From contig NZ_OZ032147.1 in the NCBI RefSeq assembly GCF_964026435.1, forward strand, positions 682,001 through 746,000: a stretch of DNA of 64,000 bases, given 5' to 3'. The position numbers were made by a program, and so were the translations under genes. The notes under the pieces were generated by a model. The model ran no database searches. It saw only the letters and a program-made list of their open reading frames with translations, and was not told the DNA's origin. Within the stretch, counting starts at the first letter, position 1. Every line of letters starts with the position of its first letter. Source of the stretch: Rickettsia endosymbiont of Gonocerus acuteangulatus (GTDB lineage: Bacteria; Pseudomonadota; Alphaproteobacteria; Rickettsiales; Rickettsiaceae). Positions 35,573-46,435 of the stretch are shown one piece after another.

Positions 35573-37783
35573 ATGAAAGAAGCTAAAATAGAAAATATTG
35601 ACTTTGGTAGTGCTTTATCCGAGCGTTATCTTGCTTATGCACTGTCAACGATCATGTCCCGCTCACTTCCTGATGTACGTGACGGGTTAAAGCCGGTACA
35701 TCGTCGGTTATTATACGCAATGTTGCAGCTAAGGCTTGAACCGAATTCAGGCTATAAGAAATGTGCAAGAGTAGTCGGTGACGTAATCGGTAAATATCAC
35801 CCACACGGTGATGTTGCAGTATATGATACTTTAGTACGTCTTGCTCAACATTTTTCTCTCCGCTATCCATTGATTGATGGACAAGGTAATTTTGGCTCTA
35901 TTGATGGCGATAATGCGGCTGCGATGCGTTACACAGAATCACGTATGACGGAGATATGTACGCTTCTTATGGAAGATATCGACAAGGATACGGTAGATTT
36001 CCGCCCAACATATGACGATTCTGATTTAGAGCCGGTTATAATGCCGGCAAGCTTCCCAAATTTGCTTGCTAATGGTTCGGAGGGGATAGCGGTTGGTATG
36101 GCAACTAATATTCCGCCGCATAATTTGCATGAGCTTTGTGATGCTTTAGTGCATTTAATCGATCATCCGAAAGCCGAAATTAGCGACATGATGCATTTCA
36201 TTAAAGGACCTGATTTTCCGACTGGCGGTATAATTATTGATAAAAGTGATGTTATCACTAGTGCCTATATGACGGGACGAGGTAGCTTTAGGGTAAGAGC
36301 TAGATGGGAGAAAGAAGAACTAAGTTATGGTACTTACCAAATAGTCGTAACTGAGATACCTTATCAAATTCAGAAATCCAAGCTTATAGAGCAAATCGCA
36401 ATATTATTAAAAGATAAGAAGATACCGCTTGTTAGCAATATCAGGGATGAGTCAACCGATATTATCAGGCTTGTTATCGAGCCAAGGGATCGCAGCTGCG
36501 ACCCGCAAATTGTTATGGAGTCCTTATTTAAACTAACAAATTTAGAGAGCCGAATTCAGCTAAATATGAATGTCATCGGTAGTAATAATGTACCGAAAGT
36601 GATGAATATTTTAGAGGTTCTGCAAGAATTCTTAAGCCACAGACAAAATATTATTACTCGCAGATCGACTTATCTTCTAAATAAAATAAAGCATCGTTTA
36701 GAAATTCTAGAGGGTTTGCGAATAGCTTATCTAAATCTAGATGAGATTATTAAAATCATCCGTGAAGAGGATGAGCCGAAAGCGATAATGATGGAGCGGT
36801 TTAAGTTAACCGAAATTCAGGTAGAGGCAATATTAAATACTCGCCTGCGTTCGCTTCGTAAACTTGAAGAGCAGGAAATTATAACTGAGCATAGTAATTT
36901 GCAAAAGCAGCAAGCAATGCTTGAGGAGATCTTAAATAATCCAAAAGAGCTATGGAAAGTAGTTAAGAAAGAACTAAAAGCTATACAAAATAAATTCGGC
37001 TTAAATACTGCTATAGGAGCAAGACGAACTAGTTTTGAAGAAGTAACACTAACGAATCAAGTAGTTGACATAACAGCTTTTATTACTAAAGAACCAATCA
37101 CGATTATCTGTTCAAAAATGGGCTGGGTGCGTTCGCTAAAAGGTCATAATAACGATTTATCGAGTATAAAATATAAAGAGGGCGATGCAGAAAAGTTTAT
37201 TTTAGAAGCTTACACAACCGATAAAATATTGATAATCAGCTCAGAAGGAAGATTTTTTACTCTACTTGCTGATAATATTTCCAAAGGCAAAGGCACGGGT
37301 GAGTCTATAAAACTGCTTGTAGATATAGGCAATAATGATATTACCGAGATTTTAGTCTATAAGCCTGATCAGCTTTTATTGCTTGCAAGCAGCATAGGTA
37401 AAGGGTTTATGGTTAATTCAAACGAAGTAATGGCTCAAACGAAAAGTGGCAAACAAATTATGAACGTGCCGGATGGTCATATATGCATAGCTTGTTTACC
37501 GGTCAATGGTGATAGCGTTGCTTGCATTGGTGAAAGTCGCAAGCTTCTGGTGTTTAATATCTACGAAATACCAGAGATGAAAAAAGGACAAGGTGTAACG
37601 CTGCAAAAATTTAAAAACGGCAAGCTTTTAGATATTAAAATATTTAATAGGGAAGATGGCTTAAGCTGGAATAGTGGCGGGAAAGTGAAACTAGAGAAGA
37701 ATATTATTGCATTTTTAGGTAAACGAGGTAGCACCGGTAAACTACCCCCTATGGGCTTCCCAAAAAATAATAGGTTTAGTTAA
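35573..37783 (+). CDS. parC: DNA topoisomerase IV subunit A
   Basis: A 736-residue type IIA topoisomerase subunit that, with ParE, decatenates chromosomes. It starts near [20 protein letters not shown] and has [14 protein letters not shown] and [20 protein letters not shown]; the active-site tyrosine is in [13 protein letters not shown] near residue 125. Length and the shorter C-terminal beta-propeller (about 240 residues) point to ParC rather than GyrA; the GyrA-box QRRGGKG is not seen. The quinolone-determining positions appear as H-G-D-V-A-V, not the usual serine pattern of sensitive E. coli ParC. Convergent with nth, with 10 bp between stops. Confidence 0.93.
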   Translation: MKEAKIENIDFGSALSERYLAYALSTIMSRSLPDVRDGLKPVHRRLLYAMLQLRLEPNSGYKKCARVVGDVIGKYHPHGDVAVYDTLVRLAQHFSLRYPLIDGQGNFGSIDGDNAAAMRYTESRMTEICTLLMEDIDKDTVDFRPTYDDSDLEPVIMPASFPNLLANGSEGIAVGMATNIPPHNLHELCDALVHLIDHPKAEISDMMHFIKGPDFPTGGIIIDKSDVITSAYMTGRGSFRVRARWEKEELSYGTYQIVVTEIPYQIQKSKLIEQIAILLKDKKIPLVSNIRDESTDIIRLVIEPRDRSCDPQIVMESLFKLTNLESRIQLNMNVIGSNNVPKVMNILEVLQEFLSHRQNIITRRSTYLLNKIKHRLEILEGLRIAYLNLDEIIKIIREEDEPKAIMMERFKLTEIQVEAILNTRLRSLRKLEEQEIITEHSNLQKQQAMLEEILNNPKELWKVVKKELKAIQNKFGLNTAIGARRTSFEEVTLTNQVVDITAFITKEPITIICSKMGWVRSLKGHNNDLSSIKYKEGDAEKFILEAYTTDKILIISSEGRFFTLLADNISKGKGTGESIKLLVDIGNNDITEILVYKPDQLLLLASSIGKGFMVNSNEVMAQTKSGKQIMNVPDGHICIACLPVNGDSVACIGESRKLLVFNIYEIPEMKKGQGVTLQKFKNGKLLDIKIFNREDGLSWNSGGKVKLEKNIIAFLGKRGSTGKLPPMGFPKNNRFS

Positions 37784-37793
37784 ATCATAAGTG

Positions 37794-38429
37794 TCATCTA
37801 GTTGTTAATCTATAATACTCGCAATATTTTCTAATAGGGCAGATTTCACAGTCGGGCTTTCTTGCCTTACAAATATATCTGCCGTGCAAAATTAGCCAGT
37901 GATGGGCGTGGCTTAGCCATTTTCCATCGATAATTTGCAGTAGCTCCTTTTCAACTTCTTCAGGGGTATTACCTTTAGCAAGCCCTATTCTTTTTACTAC
38001 TCTAAATACATGAGTATCAACTGCCATTGTCGGCAAACCAAATAAACAATTAAGTACAACATTTGCAGTTTTTCTTCCAACACCAGGCAATTTAACTAAT
38101 TCTTCAAAACTATTCGGTACTTTGCTATCATAATTGCTTATCAATATTTGACATAAGGCAATAACATTTTTCGCTTTGCTATTAAATAGCCCGATAGATT
38201 TTATGTATTTTTTTAAGCCCTCTTCACCAAGCCCTAAAATTTTTTCTGGTGTGTCATAAATTTCAAACAAAGATTTAGTCGCTAAATTCACTGACACATC
38301 TGTTGCTTGAGCTGATAATATTACCGCTACTAATAGGGTAAAATCGTTTTTATAAACTAACTCAGTTTTTGGGTTTTCATTATTCTTGCTAAAAACTTCA
38401 AAGATTTTATTAACTATTTCTGCTTGCAT
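37794..38429 (-). CDS. nth: Endonuclease III
   Basis: A 211-residue base-excision DNA glycosylase/AP lyase for oxidised pyrimidines. It has the helix-hairpin-helix [17 protein letters not shown] with the catalytic lysine, the catalytic aspartate in [13 protein letters not shown], and a C-terminal [4Fe-4S] set, [18 protein letters not shown] place the start at 38429 ([10 protein letters not shown]) because a longer frame reads backwards through the divergent glutaredoxin gene. Only 43 bp separate its start from the glutaredoxin start, so both promoters overlap the opposite gene's leader. Confidence 0.94.
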   Translation of the reverse strand: MQAEIVNKIFEVFSKNNENPKTELVYKNDFTLLVAVILSAQATDVSVNLATKSLFEIYDTPEKILGLGEEGLKKYIKSIGLFNSKAKNVIALCQILISNYDSKVPNSFEELVKLPGVGRKTANVVLNCLFGLPTMAVDTHVFRVVKRIGLAKGNTPEEVEKELLQIIDGKWLSHAHHWLILHGRYICKARKPDCEICPIRKYCEYYRLTTR

Positions 38430-38472
38430 GGTGTATAATGTTACAAATAAAATTAAACATATCAGGTTTTTA

Positions 38473-38787
38473 ATGTTAGAAAATAAAAGTTTTAAATTTA
38501 TAGAAAATGAGATAAAAAATAATAAAGTAGTATTGTTCATGAAAGGTAGCAAAGAAGCACCCATGTGTGGTTTTTCTGGTAAAGTAGTTGCTATTTTGAC
38601 TAAGCTAGGAACAGAATTTCGTGATATTGATGTTCTATCAGACCCTGAATTGCGTGAGTCTTTAAAAATTTTTAGCGATTGGCCTACTTTCCCGCAATTA
38701 TATATTAATGGTGAATTAGTTGGCGGCTGTGATATCGTAACAGAACTATATAATGGCGGTGAACTCGAGAAGATGCTGAAAGGTTGA
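38473..38787 (+). CDS. grxD: Monothiol glutaredoxin (Grx4/GrxD type)
   Basis: A 104-residue protein with the CGFS active site in [18 protein letters not shown], then [20 protein letters not shown], the TFPQ-GGCD pair that binds glutathione. Such proteins carry and transfer [2Fe-2S] clusters and work with BolA and A-type carriers such as ErpA. I start at 38473; an upstream in-frame Met overlaps nth and is unlikely. It is divergent from nth, itself an Fe-S enzyme. Confidence 0.93.
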   Translation: MLENKSFKFIENEIKNNKVVLFMKGSKEAPMCGFSGKVVAILTKLGTEFRDIDVLSDPELRESLKIFSDWPTFPQLYINGELVGGCDIVTELYNGGELEKMLKG

Positions 38788-38808
38788 GTTGTCATCCCGT
38801 GGCTTTAG

Positions 38809-38836
38809 TGTCATTCCCGCGTAGGCGGGAATGACA
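38809..38836. repeat. Minimal palindromic repeat (perfect 12-bp stem)
   Basis: TGTCATTCCCGC, loop GTAG and GCGGGAATGACA form a perfect hairpin 22 bp after the glutaredoxin stop. It is the arm of the larger palindromic repeats standing alone, and may act as a transcript end. Confidence 0.8.
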
Positions 38837-38864
38837 TATACAATATAACAAATTACAAAAAAAC

Positions 38865-39515
38865 ATGAATAAAAATTTAACATACCCTGAAATAGCAAGT
38901 ATCGAGCAGCCGGCAAAAAAGCTAGTAGTATTGCTACATGGTGTCGGTTCGGACGGTCACGATTTAATAGGATTAGTTCCTTATATCAAAGACGATTTAC
39001 CGAATTGTCATTTTATTTCGCCGCATGGCATCGAGCCTTATGATATGGCTCCATATGGCAGACAATGGTTTAGTTTACAGGATCGTAACCCTGATAATAT
39101 ATCTAAGCTTCTGGTAAAAAATATTTCTAAGTTAGACGATATCATAAAGCAAAAGCAGGAAGAGCTAAATTTAACCAATAAAGATACGATAATTATTGGA
39201 TTTTCTCAAGGTACTATGATCGGATTATATTTAACTCTTATTCAGAAAGAGCCATTTTATTGTACTGTAGGTTTTTCAGGTGCGTTAATTCCACCTGCTG
39301 AGATTAATAATAAGATCACGCCTATATGCTTGATTCATGGAGAGCTAGATGAGGTAGTAAGCGTTAACGAAATATATAACGCCTCGCACTATTTATCCAA
39401 ATATCATATACCTCATAGCGGGCATAAATTAACTCGGCTTGCTCATTCGATAGATGATAGGGGGATTGAGATCGCTGTTAATTTTGTAAATAATAGTCAT
39501 TACGAGCAGCCGTAA
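38865..39515 (+). CDS. Phospholipase/carboxylesterase-type alpha/beta hydrolase
   Basis: A 216-residue soluble hydrolase. An oxyanion segment, [17 protein letters not shown]-like ([15 protein letters not shown]), is near residue 25, the nucleophile elbow [14 protein letters not shown] near 112, the acid in [11 protein letters not shown] near 158 and the histidine in [10 protein letters not shown] near the end. It resembles small carboxylesterases of the YpfH or acyl-protein thioesterase type. Substrate unknown. It stands alone between repeats. Confidence 0.82.
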   Translation: MNKNLTYPEIASIEQPAKKLVVLLHGVGSDGHDLIGLVPYIKDDLPNCHFISPHGIEPYDMAPYGRQWFSLQDRNPDNISKLLVKNISKLDDIIKQKQEELNLTNKDTIIIGFSQGTMIGLYLTLIQKEPFYCTVGFSGALIPPAEINNKITPICLIHGELDEVVSVNEIYNASHYLSKYHIPHSGHKLTRLAHSIDDRGIEIAVNFVNNSHYEQP

Positions 39516-39542
39516 GCTGCGTGGCAATCTCAGGATTTTTAT

Positions 39543-39648
39543 TGTCATTCTGTGGCTTGGGAACTAGATCCAGCATAAAGCGAGATAAATCGAGCTTTTT
39601 ATATTTATATTTTTTTACTGGATCTAGTTAGCAAGCCACGGAATGACA
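39543..39648. repeat. Rickettsial palindromic repeat before glyA
   Basis: The arms TGTCATTCTGTGGCTTGGGA and GCAAGCCACGGAATGACA enclose CAGCATAAAGCGAGATAAAT. It is the uninterrupted counterpart of the repeat at 34.2 kb. Confidence 0.75.
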
Positions 39649-39734
39649 CCGAGGGCGTTTTTTGATCCACGCGGGCAATGCCATACAGGAATGACATAAA
39701 TACATGACAAAACCAAATAAATACTTGAGGCATA

Positions 39735-40997
39735 ATGAACATTTTTAATAACAAGTTACAAGAAATAGATAAAGAAATTTTCGAAATAATTAAGCATGAG
39801 AAAGCTCGTCAAAATAGTGTGATTGAGCTTATTGCCTCTGAGAATTTCGTAAGTCCTGCAGTGCTTGAAGCTCAAGGATCGGTGCTGACTAATAAATATG
39901 CTGAAGGATATTCAGGTAAGCGTTTTTATAATGGTTGCGTCGAAGTAGATAAAGCCGAAAATTTGGCGATAGAGCGAGCAAAGAAGCTATTTAACTGTAA
40001 ATATGCCAACGTGCAACCTCATTCCGGTTCGCAAGCAAATCAAGCCGTATATCTAGCTTTAATGCAGCCAGGTGATACTGTACTTGGTATGTCTTTAGAT
40101 AGCGGGGGACACTTAACACACGGCTCACCTGCTAATATGTCAGGTAAGTGGTTTAATGCAGTTTCTTATAGCGTCGATAAAGAGACTTACTTAATTGATT
40201 ATGATGAAGTTGAACGTTTAGCAATTTTACATAAACCAAAATTGCTTATAGCCGGTTTTTCAGCTTATCCTCGTAATCTTGATTTTGCTAAATTCAGAGA
40301 AATAGCTGATAAGGTAGGAGCATATCTTATGGCTGATATCGCTCATATTGCGGGGTTAGTTGCGGCAGGTGAGCATCAAAGCCCTATTCCGCACGCTCAT
40401 ATTGTTACTTCAACTACTCATAAAACACTTAGAGGACCAAGGGGTGGTCTAATTTTGTCTAACAATGAAGAGATAGGCAAAAAAATAAATTCTGCTTTAT
40501 TCCCTGGTTTGCAAGGTGGTCCATTAATGCATATAATAGCTGCAAAAGCTGTAGCATTTTTAGAAAACTTGCAGCCGGAATATAAACACTATATAAAACA
40601 AGTTATAAGTAATGCTAAGGCACTAGCTAGTAGCTTGCAAGAGCGAGGATATGATATATTAACAGGTGGCACTGATAATCATATTGTACTAGTGGATTTA
40701 CGAAAAGACGGTATTACCGGTAAAATTGCTGCTAATTCTTTAGATAGAGCAGGTATTACTTGCAATAAAAATGCTATTCCTTTTGATGAAACTTCGCCTT
40801 TTATTACTTCAGGTATTAGGCTCGGTACACCAGCTTGCACTACTAGAGGATTTAAGGAAAAAGATTTTGTACTAGTTGGTCATTTAATGGCTGATATTTT
40901 AGATGGTTTAAAGAATAGCGAAGATAATAGCAAAGCCGAGCAGAAAGTGTTAAGCGAAGTAACAAAATTAATTAAATTATTTCCGTTTTATGACTAA
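39735..40997 (+). CDS. glyA: Serine hydroxymethyltransferase
   Basis: A 420-residue PLP enzyme converting serine and tetrahydrofolate to glycine and methylene-tetrahydrofolate. Conserved blocks: [59 protein letters not shown] and the PLP-lysine segment [15 protein letters not shown] near residue 230, then [16 protein letters not shown]. Together with folC it shows that this organism still runs one-carbon reactions. It overlaps lipA by 8 bp, so the two are translated as one unit. Confidence 0.97.
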   Translation: MNIFNNKLQEIDKEIFEIIKHEKARQNSVIELIASENFVSPAVLEAQGSVLTNKYAEGYSGKRFYNGCVEVDKAENLAIERAKKLFNCKYANVQPHSGSQANQAVYLALMQPGDTVLGMSLDSGGHLTHGSPANMSGKWFNAVSYSVDKETYLIDYDEVERLAILHKPKLLIAGFSAYPRNLDFAKFREIADKVGAYLMADIAHIAGLVAAGEHQSPIPHAHIVTSTTHKTLRGPRGGLILSNNEEIGKKINSALFPGLQGGPLMHIIAAKAVAFLENLQPEYKHYIKQVISNAKALASSLQERGYDILTGGTDNHIVLVDLRKDGITGKIAANSLDRAGITCNKNAIPFDETSPFITSGIRLGTPACTTRGFKEKDFVLVGHLMADILDGLKNSEDNSKAEQKVLSEVTKLIKLFPFYD

Positions 40998-41907
40998 TTT
41001 AGATAGACCCAATTGGATAAAAGTAAAAGCTCCTAACTCTTCAGAGTATTATAATACAAAAGATTTGATTAAAAATCTCAAGTTAAATACTGTGTGCGAG
41101 GAAGCTGCTTGCCCTAATATTGGTGAATGCTGGTCAAAAAAACATGCAACTGTGATGATTCTCGGCTCGGTTTGCACCAGAGCTTGCAGATTTTGTAACG
41201 TTAAAACTGGCAGACCAGATTTACTTGATCCGCATGAACCGCAAAGACTAGCTGAGGCAGTGCAAAAGCTGGATCTTAAACATGTAGTAATTACTTCGGT
41301 TGATCGTGACGATCTAGAGGATGGCGGAGCTACGCATTTTGCTGAGTGTATTAGTGAAATTCGTAAGTCTTCACCGAATACCACTATCGAGATTTTAACT
41401 CCTGATTTCTTAAGGAAAGACGGAGCAGCAGAAATAATAGCGAACGCAAAACCTGATGTTTTTAACCATAATGTTGAGACTGTCCCGTCTTTATATAAAA
41501 CGATTAGACCAGGAGCTAGATATTATAATTCTCTAAGCTTACTCCATAACATCAAGAAATTATCACCTGAAGTTTTTACAAAATCCGGTATGATGGTAGG
41601 GCTTGGGGAAGAAATCAGCGAAGTAGTGCAAGTTATGGATGATCTAAGAGAAGCAAAGGTTGATTTCCTGACTATTGGGCAGTATTTGCAACCTACGAAG
41701 AATCACGCAGAAATGGCAAAATATGTTACTCCTGAAGAGTTTAAATATTTAGAGCGAGTAGCCCGCACAAAAGGATTTTTGATGGTTTCCGCAAGCCCCC
41801 TAACCCGCTCTTCATACCATGCTGACGAGGATTTTGAGAAATTAAAGGAGAATTATAGGCATCGTCATTGCGAGGAAACGCGAAGCCTTGACGTGGTAAT
41901 CTCATAA
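40990..41907 (+). CDS. lipA: Lipoyl synthase
   Basis: A 305-residue radical-SAM enzyme that inserts two sulfurs into octanoyl groups on lipoyl domains. Auxiliary cluster cysteines are in [13 protein letters not shown] (about residues 36-47) and the SAM cluster in CTRACRFC (about 63-70). The C-terminal serine ligand region [17 protein letters not shown] is present. The last residues ([17 protein letters not shown]) are encoded by a repeat module, CATTGCGAGGAA, that replaced the native end after the conserved part. It works with lipB at 47.2 kb. Overlaps glyA. Confidence 0.95.
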   Translation: MTNLDRPNWIKVKAPNSSEYYNTKDLIKNLKLNTVCEEAACPNIGECWSKKHATVMILGSVCTRACRFCNVKTGRPDLLDPHEPQRLAEAVQKLDLKHVVITSVDRDDLEDGGATHFAECISEIRKSSPNTTIEILTPDFLRKDGAAEIIANAKPDVFNHNVETVPSLYKTIRPGARYYNSLSLLHNIKKLSPEVFTKSGMMVGLGEEISEVVQVMDDLREAKVDFLTIGQYLQPTKNHAEMAKYVTPEEFKYLERVARTKGFLMVSASPLTRSSYHADEDFEKLKENYRHRHCEETRSLDVVIS

Positions 41908-41985
41908 AACAGTATAAGTTCCTGAGATTGCACACGTACAAAACTTACAGTTTTTCTGAGCTCAGACGACAAAAATTATATAATA

Positions 41986-42537
41986 ATGATAAACGTAGAG
42001 ATTATAAAAAACTACAGCAAATGGCGAGAATATAAGCAAATAAATAAGGCTTTGATTAAAAAAATTACTCAAAAAACCTTATCGCAATTCGAAAATTTTA
42101 GTGAAATAAAACAATTCGAACTATCGATTTTGCTGACAAATAACGAAGAAATATTGACCTTAAACAAGCAATTTCGTAATATAGAAAAAGCAACTAACGT
42201 TCTTTCTTTTCCTGCTAATGAATTAAATTGGCAAGATTTGCGTTTTAGCGGTAACGAAACAGCTTCTAGTAATCAGCCTATTATCCTTGAAAATTTAGGG
42301 GATTCTGATTATATGCATTTAGGGGATATAGCATTTTGCTATGATGTAATATATAATGAATCATACGAGCAACAAAAAACTTTTGAGAATCACTTTATTC
42401 ATCTTTTAATACATAGTATTTTACACTTAATCGGGTTCGATCATCAAAATGACACAGAAACAAATATCATGGAAAATTTAGAAATCGAGATATTAGCACA
42501 TTTCGGTATATCCTCACCCTATTTATTAACTAAATAA
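41986..42537 (+). CDS. ybeY: Endoribonuclease YbeY
   Basis: A 183-residue single-strand endoribonuclease for rRNA maturation and ribosome quality control. The zinc motif is [18 protein letters not shown] (HxxxHxxGxxH) near residue 140. [19 protein letters not shown] is the typical substrate-binding segment, and a characteristic insert appears in residues 85-105. The tlyC gene follows after 8 bp, matching the conserved ybeY-corC order. Confidence 0.95.
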   Translation: MINVEIIKNYSKWREYKQINKALIKKITQKTLSQFENFSEIKQFELSILLTNNEEILTLNKQFRNIEKATNVLSFPANELNWQDLRFSGNETASSNQPIILENLGDSDYMHLGDIAFCYDVIYNESYEQQKTFENHFIHLLIHSILHLIGFDHQNDTETNIMENLEIEILAHFGISSPYLLTK

Positions 42538-42545
42538 AAAAATTT

Positions 42546-43451
42546 ATGTTAAAATCTTCAAAAAAAGAAGATGACAATAAAAAGAATCACGATAATAAGT
42601 CAATTTTTCACTTACGAAAATTATTCTCACCGATAAAATCTTTATTTTCCAATAAAGTACCGGATGATTTTTTTAGCGTTATAAAACGTTTAAAAACTAA
42701 TAGTCAGAAAATGACTTTAGATGAACGTAATATTTTAGCTAATTTGCTAAAATTAAAAGGCAAAACTATTGAAGATATAATGGTACCACGCTCTGATATT
42801 GTGGCAATAAAACTTACTACAAATATAGAAGAATTAAACGAATCTATTAAAGTAAAAATTCCGCATACCAGAACTCTAATATATGATGGTACTTTGGATA
42901 ATATAGTTGGTTTTATTCATATCAAAGATCTATTTAAAGCATTAGTTACAAAACAAAATTTTCGCTTAAAAAAGCTAATACGTAAGCATATAATCGCTGC
43001 TCCCTCTATGAAGCTATTGGATTTGCTTGCAAAAATGCGTCGTGAAAAAACCCATATTGCTATAGTTATTGACGAGTATGGTGGTACTGATGGCTTAGTT
43101 ACTATCGAAGATGTTATGGAAGCATTAGTTGGGCGAATCGATGATGAGCATGATCAGAAATCAGAATATGATAACTATAAGGTCATTAATAACTCAACAA
43201 TTATTTCAAACGCACGTGTTGAAGTGGAGGTGCTTGAAGAGATAATCGGCAAGAAACTAAAAGATGATGATGATGAGTTTGATACCATAGGAGGTTTAGT
43301 GCTGACAAAAATGGGCAATGTTCCGGCGGTGGGTACTAAAATAAATGTTTCAGAAAATATTGAAATTGAAGTAACGGATGCAAATCCTCGCTCATTAAAG
43401 CAAGTCAAGATTACGCTTAAAAACAGTTTAAAACGTGCTAAATCATCTTAA
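42546..43451 (+). CDS. tlyC: Hemolysin-C-like CBS-domain protein TlyC
   Basis: A 301-residue CorC/HlyC-type protein without an N-terminal membrane domain. Two CBS domains run from about [19 protein letters not shown] (residue 78) to [20 protein letters not shown] (near 180), followed by a C-terminal transporter-associated domain ([20 protein letters not shown]). In rickettsiae TlyC has been linked to membrane lysis and phagosome escape in heterologous hosts. The family elsewhere is linked to magnesium and cobalt efflux, so its role is not settled. Coupled to ybeY; overlaps the Nudix remnant by 17 bp. Confidence 0.92.
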   Translation: MLKSSKKEDDNKKNHDNKSIFHLRKLFSPIKSLFSNKVPDDFFSVIKRLKTNSQKMTLDERNILANLLKLKGKTIEDIMVPRSDIVAIKLTTNIEELNESIKVKIPHTRTLIYDGTLDNIVGFIHIKDLFKALVTKQNFRLKKLIRKHIIAAPSMKLLDLLAKMRREKTHIAIVIDEYGGTDGLVTIEDVMEALVGRIDDEHDQKSEYDNYKVINNSTIISNARVEVEVLEEIIGKKLKDDDDEFDTIGGLVLTKMGNVPAVGTKINVSENIEIEVTDANPRSLKQVKITLKNSLKRAKSS

Positions 43452-43807
43452 ATCTTTATTACAAAACTATAACAGCATCCACTCCGAAGAAATTCTTTCC
43501 AAAGAAAGAATGCTAGAATTTTTGGATAAGCACTTAAATTTAGTTAGAAGTGACTTAAAAATGCAGCTAAATTCAAAAAGCTTCAGACAAGATGAATTTG
43601 AAGATAAGCCTGCGGAGCGTACAAAGTTACGTGAGCAAAGGCGAATATCAAAAAATTCGCTTGTATCAAGCTTTTTGAATTTAGCTGCAGGGCATTTTAC
43701 TGCCTCTGCGTTCTTACTCAATCATGATCAAACTAAGTTTCTATTGATGCATCATAAAAAGCTTAATAAATGGCTTCAACTTGGTGGGCATTGTGAGAGT
43801 GATGATA
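43435..43807 (+). pseudogene. Nudix hydrolase, C-terminally truncated
   Basis: The frame starts in an overlap with tlyC and reaches the beginning of a Nudix fold: AAGHFTASAFLLNHDQTKFL and HHKKLNKWLQLGGHCESDD. The Nudix box proper (GX5EX7REUXEEXGU) would follow but is cut off by the IS630 insertion at a TA (43806-43807), which adds IA and a stop. No catalysis is possible. The position after ybeY-tlyC suggests a former operon member. Confidence 0.82.
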
Positions 43808-43970
43808 TAGCATAAATCATTAAGATACTGACAATTTAATAGTATTAAAAACAGCATCATAAAATGTTTCAAAATCTCCTACAACTTTCCTAATTTCATT
43901 TTTTATCTTAAACCAGTAATGCTCTATAGGATTTAAATCAGGAGAGTAAGTTGGTAAATACAATATGGTA
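43808..43970 (-). mobile_element. IS630 type 1 fragment, layer 1 of the nested stack
   Basis: The left end TAGCATAAATCATTAAGATA and 163 bp of the 3' part of the transposase gene (down to LYLPTYSPDLNPIEHYW) remain. It stops at a TA where a second IS630 inserted in the opposite orientation. The right part is missing. Confidence 0.88.
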
Positions 43971-44234
43971 TAGCATAAGTCATTAAGGTACTGACAGAGC
44001 GAGAGTATCATGTTATAGTAAGCAAATATTAACAAGCATGTAAAGAGATATGGCACGAGCATATGCAATAGAACTAAGACTAAGAGTTATAAAAGCTGTA
44101 GAAGCAGGGATACGAATAAGTAAGGTAAGTAAATTATTTAATGTAAGTCGTGATACTATATATAAATGGAAAAAATTAAAAGATAAGCAAGGTACTTTAG
44201 AAGCAGCAACTGGTTATCAGAAAGGACATAGTCA
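43971..44234 (+). mobile_element. IS630 type 1 fragment, layer 2
   Basis: It begins with the other IS630 end, TAGCATAAGTCATTAAGG, and contains the first 60 or so codons of the transposase (44050 on: MARAYAIELRLRVIKAVEAG). It is cut by the IS30 end at 44235 after GHSH. A frame running into the IS30 is a chance fusion. Confidence 0.88.
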
Positions 44235-44844
44235 TGAAAATGCAAGGACTAAGTAGAACAAAACCTATAAATTTTCTGCCCAAATTTCATTAGGGGTTTT
44301 ATAACCAAAAATCTTTCTTGGCATGTTATTTAAAATCTCAGCAACATTGTCAAGACCTCTTTGTGTAACGGTAGTAATATCTGTATTTTTAGGTAAAATT
44401 CTATGAATCATAGAATTCATTTTTTCCACTAATGCTTTTTGTCTAGGGCGGTATGGATCACAAAAGAAAGTTTGAAACCCAGATAGTCTATAGGCAACAT
44501 GCCCCACAAACTCTTTGCCATTATCCATAGTAATAGTCTTTCTCACACTATTTGGAAGAGTTTTTATCTTTCTTAAAAAACCATTGGTAACTGTTGTAGC
44601 TCTCTTGGAGTTATTCAGCACTAAAATAATCTTTTGACTCTTTTTATCCACCAGTGCACCAATATTCATACTTTGATTACCTTTATGAAATGTAAGATCT
44701 GCCTCAAAATTCCCTACTTCTACCTTTTTCGTAGCTATTGCATCACGCTGATGTATTGAGATCCTTTGTGGTATAATGATCCTTTGACGCCTCTTCCCTC
44801 TTTCTTGCCTTTTATATCTTTTAGAAGGTAAATAGCTATATAAC
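44235..44844 (-). mobile_element. IS30 fragment, layer 3
   Basis: The left terminus TGAAAATGCAAGGACTAAG is present, and the transposase C-terminal part is readable from 44265 up to 44844 (about SYLPSKRYKRQERGKRRQR on). The DNA-binding half is missing because an IS4-like element starts at 44845. Confidence 0.88.
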
Positions 44845-45371
44845 CAAAACTTACGCTATGAGTAAAAAAGTGATAAATTATTGTAAAAATAATTAAACAT
44901 GTCAAAGAGGATAAAGTTGCAAGCAATACCAATTAATAGGACAGATTATTGTCAATTTTTAATAGTTAGCCAAAAGAATTATAGTTTAACCTACTACGCT
45001 GAACATGCAAAGAAATGTAGTCATGATGTTATTAATAGATTTTTAAGGAATGAAAAATATACACCTTCTTTGTTATGGGAACACATCAAGAATGATGTTA
45101 TTTTTTCATCTAATGGATATACAATATTTGATGATACGGTTTTAAATAAAAGGAATACGAAGCAAATAGAAATTGCAAGATCGCAGTACAGTGGAGCTAC
45201 AGGTAGAGTTACTAAAGGTATAGGAGTAGTGAGTCTGGTATATTATAACCCTGATATTAATAAGTTTTGGGTAATAGATTATCGAATTTTTGCACCTGAT
45301 CATGATGGAGCAACAAAACTAGAACACCTATTAAACATGTTAAATAATGCTGTTTATAGCAAGAAGATTCC
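44845..45371 (+). mobile_element. IS4-like fragment, layer 4 (copy F)
   Basis: The inverted repeat CAAAACTTACGCTATG and the first 158 codons of the transposase (44899 on, plus strand) are present, down to NAVYSKKIP. There a second IS4-like copy of opposite orientation begins. It has the first two aspartates only (FDDT) and is inactive. Confidence 0.9.
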
Positions 45372-46435
45372 CAAAACTTACGCTATGTTTGGTTCTAAAT
45401 ATCGTAAAGATGGAGAACGCAGCTGTTGTTGCATATAGTCATCTAAAAGCCCTAACTTTATTTGGTAAACCGTTTTACCGATTGTATTTGCAGTCCTTTT
45501 GAGAAATGCCCAAACTAAAAATGCCCAACTAATATGATTACGTTGAATACGCTGTTTCCTGCATTGACAACGTTCTATCCCAGTAAGTTGCTTAATTTCT
45601 CTGTGCATGCTCTCAATTACCCATCGAAAGCCACACTCATCTTGTGCAGCTTTAGAAGATTTTTGAGTTTTGTTATTGGTAACAACATACTCAACTCTGT
45701 TGGTAGAAACAGTAAATTTAAACAAATTAACATGCTTATTTTTAGCAAAGCCTTTTATATGAATCTCTACTCCATGCCTGATCTCTTCATCTGAAAATGT
45801 CAACTCTTTTACAGCTTTATAAGGTTTAGAATCGTGTGTTTTACTAACGTTTCTATTGGCTTTAATAGGGGCATAATAATATTTCCCCAGAGAGTCAACA
45901 TGTTGCATAATTTTGTGTGTAGAATACCATGTGTCAAAAAGTACTGTTTGAAAAGGAATCTTCTTGCTATAAACAGCATTATTTAACATGTTTAATAGGT
46001 GTTCTAGTTTTGTTGCTCCATCATGATCAGGTGCAAAAATTCGATAATCTATTACCCAAAACTTATTAATATCAGGGTTATAATATACCAGACTCACTAC
46101 TCCTATACCTTTAGTAACTCTACCTGTAGCTCCACTGTACTGCGATCTTGCAACTTCTATTTGCTTCGTATTCCTTTTATTTAAAACCGTATCATCAAAT
46201 ATTGTATATCCATTAGATGAAAAAATAACATCATTCTTGATGTGTTCCCATAACAAAGAAGGTGTATATTTTTCATTCCTTAAAAATCTATTAATAACAT
46301 CATGACTACATTTCTTTGCATGTTCAGCGTAGTAGGTTAAACTATAATTCTTTTGGCTAACTATTAAAAATTGACAATAATCTGTCCTATTAATTGGTAT
46401 TGCTTGCAACTTTATCCTCTTTGACAATGTTTAAT
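45372..46435 (-). mobile_element. IS4-like element, layer 5 (copy G), right end lost
   Basis: The left inverted repeat is at 45372. The right end, including its inverted repeat, is missing: the sequence changes to IS200 after GTTTAAT at 46435. The transposase frame is whole, but without its second end the element cannot move itself. Confidence 0.9.
45378..46427 (-). CDS. IS4-superfamily DDE transposase, copy G, start altered
   Basis: 349 codons as in copy A with few changes (QIEVARS for QIEIARS, ISWAFL for ISCAFL). One inserted base at the start turns the ATG into a TTG context (GACAATG for GACATG), so translation would need a TTG start. Catalytic positions FDDT, FDTWYS and WVIESMHREIK are intact, so the protein could act in trans on other copies or on the MITE at 34.2 kb. 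Confidence 0.82.
   Translation of the reverse strand: MSKRIKLQAIPINRTDYCQFLIVSQKNYSLTYYAEHAKKCSHDVINRFLRNEKYTPSLLWEHIKNDVIFSSNGYTIFDDTVLNKRNTKQIEVARSQYSGATGRVTKGIGVVSLVYYNPDINKFWVIDYRIFAPDHDGATKLEHLLNMLNNAVYSKKIPFQTVLFDTWYSTHKIMQHVDSLGKYYYAPIKANRNVSKTHDSKPYKAVKELTFSDEEIRHGVEIHIKGFAKNKHVNLFKFTVSTNRVEYVVTNNKTQKSSKAAQDECGFRWVIESMHREIKQLTGIERCQCRKQRIQRNHISWAFLVWAFLKRTANTIGKTVYQIKLGLLDDYMQQQLRSPSLRYLEPNIA

Noticed and set aside
37794-38795. A 333-residue version of endonuclease III
   Set aside because: The first 122 residues read backwards through the glutaredoxin gene; the family start is at 38429.
41938-41950. CAAAACTTAC near 41938 as a solo IS4-like end
   Set aside because: Only 10 of 16 terminal bases match and no partner repeat is nearby.
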